Assembly: GCF_008364765.1 (NCBI RefSeq)
Contig: NZ_VTUY01000004.1
Coordinates: 628,596-692,595, forward strand
Length of the DNA: 64,000 bases
Origin: Bacillus sp. CH30_1T
Lineage (GTDB): Bacteria; Bacillota; Bacilli; Bacillales; Bacillaceae_B
Reading direction: 5' to 3'
Under the pieces are notes generated by a model that made no database searches, had not been told where the DNA came from, and was given only the letters and a program-made list of their open reading frames with translations. Numbering within the stretch: the first letter of the stretch is position 1; the number at the start of each line of letters is the position of its first letter. Below are positions 63,584-64,000 of the stretch, piece after piece. The translations under genes were made by a program, and so were the position numbers.

Positions 63584-64000
63584 TTATTTTTCTAAATTAA
63601 ATCGGTCATATAAATCATCTAACATAAGGTTGGCAGCACGAATACCTCCAGCCATGTTCCAAGTGACTTGATCGACGTTGTAAACTTGATCATTTTTCAC
63701 CGCATCAAGTTTCTGCCATAGAGGGTGCATTGTCCATTCATCGTAAGTTTCTTTCACTGTGGGCTCATCTTCCATGAAGATATAGAATACATCCGCATTC
63801 ATTTCGGTAATGCTTTCTTTATCCGAAAGTTTAATTCCCCATACATCTTCCTGTTGATTTTTGGGGCGAGTGAACCCAGCTTCTCTCAGAATGGAACCGG
63901 CGAAACCGTCAAAGTATATACGAGCATGATCACTGCGAAAGTTGATGAGAGAAACGTTCTTCGGCCATTCGTCTACTAACTTCTCGGTTGCTTTCGTTTG
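63584..64000 (-). CDS. Siderophore ABC transporter substrate-binding protein, C-terminal part
   Basis: The frame is open to the window end, so the N-terminus with signal and lipobox lies outside. Visible are INFRSDHARIYFDGFAGSIL, REAGFTRPKNQQEDVWGIKL, ESITEMNADVFYIFMEDE and VKNDQVYNVDQVTWNMAGGI, as in iron-siderophore binding proteins of the FhuD/YfiY kind. It would deliver the siderophore to the two FecCD permeases encoded directly downstream. Confidence 0.9.
   Translation of the reverse strand, partial: QTKATEKLVDEWPKNVSLINFRSDHARIYFDGFAGSILREAGFTRPKNQQEDVWGIKLSDKESITEMNADVFYIFMEDEPTVKETYDEWTMHPLWQKLDAVKNDQVYNVDQVTWNMAGGIRAANLMLDDLYDRFNLEK

Noticed and set aside
1..64000. tRNA or rRNA genes
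   Set aside because: No cloverleaf-like or rRNA-like conserved segments were recognised on either strand.

Overview
The window is low-GC Gram-positive DNA of Bacillaceae type. Evidence: strong AGGAGG-type ribosome binding sites, a small acid-soluble spore protein gene (sspH), a Bacillus-type biotin cluster (bioW/bioF/bioI) behind a BirA-like operator, DUF3231, DUF3977, DUF4386 and DUF4179 proteins, a YhgE/Pip protein and FecCD siderophore permeases. I cannot name the genus. No rRNA, tRNA or CRISPR array was seen. Most genes lie on the minus strand, and broken genes are unusually common.

1-10.5 kb: the C-terminal part of a YhgE/Pip membrane protein; remnants of a nickel/peptide-binding lipoprotein and a zinc alcohol dehydrogenase; a MOSC protein; a DUF4386 membrane protein; a broken FAD oxidoreductase. 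A decayed biotin operon follows: bioW, bioF and bioI look intact, bioA and bioD are reduced to fragments, and bioB is missing or down to a possible tail. A 17-bp-arm palindrome typical of BirA operators survives in front of bioW. Next are a BCCT transporter remnant and a 316-bp repeat with terminal inverted repeats.

10.6-26.3 kb: a 15.6-kb Tn3-family transposon, bounded by 39-bp terminal inverted repeats and a perfect 5-bp target duplication (GTATA), inserted just upstream of a broken IS110-type transposase. Its tnpA carries one frameshift; its resolvase is intact. Inside lie a second Tn3-type module with full-length tnpA, resolvase and its own repeats, and a third pair of Tn3-type ends that interlocks with the second. 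Cargo is mainly envelope or secreted proteins: a lipoprotein M1 peptidase, a secreted metzincin-like protease with a membrane-anchored partner, a frameshifted exported protein, a MauE-like membrane protein with a thioredoxin-like partner, and a small exported protein.

27-56 kb: an accessory region strewn with more than 20 copies of one intergenic repeat family built on TTCCATTAAA, GCCCC and TTTAATGGAA. It holds two OLD-type ATPase/TOPRIM nucleases, a broken GIY-YIG protein, an AAA ATPase, a ferric-reductase-like flavoprotein, a PF12897-type aminotransferase, a ceramidase-like protein, an aminoglycoside-phosphotransferase-fold protein, a sigma factor with its DUF4179 partner, and many small exported or membrane proteins. 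Several genes carry single frameshifts or stops. An ORF-less group II intron sits inside one repeat copy.

56-64 kb: more conventional. An HxlR regulator is divergent from an alpha/beta hydrolase and a nitroreductase; then come an alkaline-phosphatase-superfamily phosphodiesterase, a GNAT acetyltransferase, and a siderophore uptake operon (binding protein cut by the window end, two FecCD permeases, an FhuF-like iron-sulfur protein) read on the minus strand.
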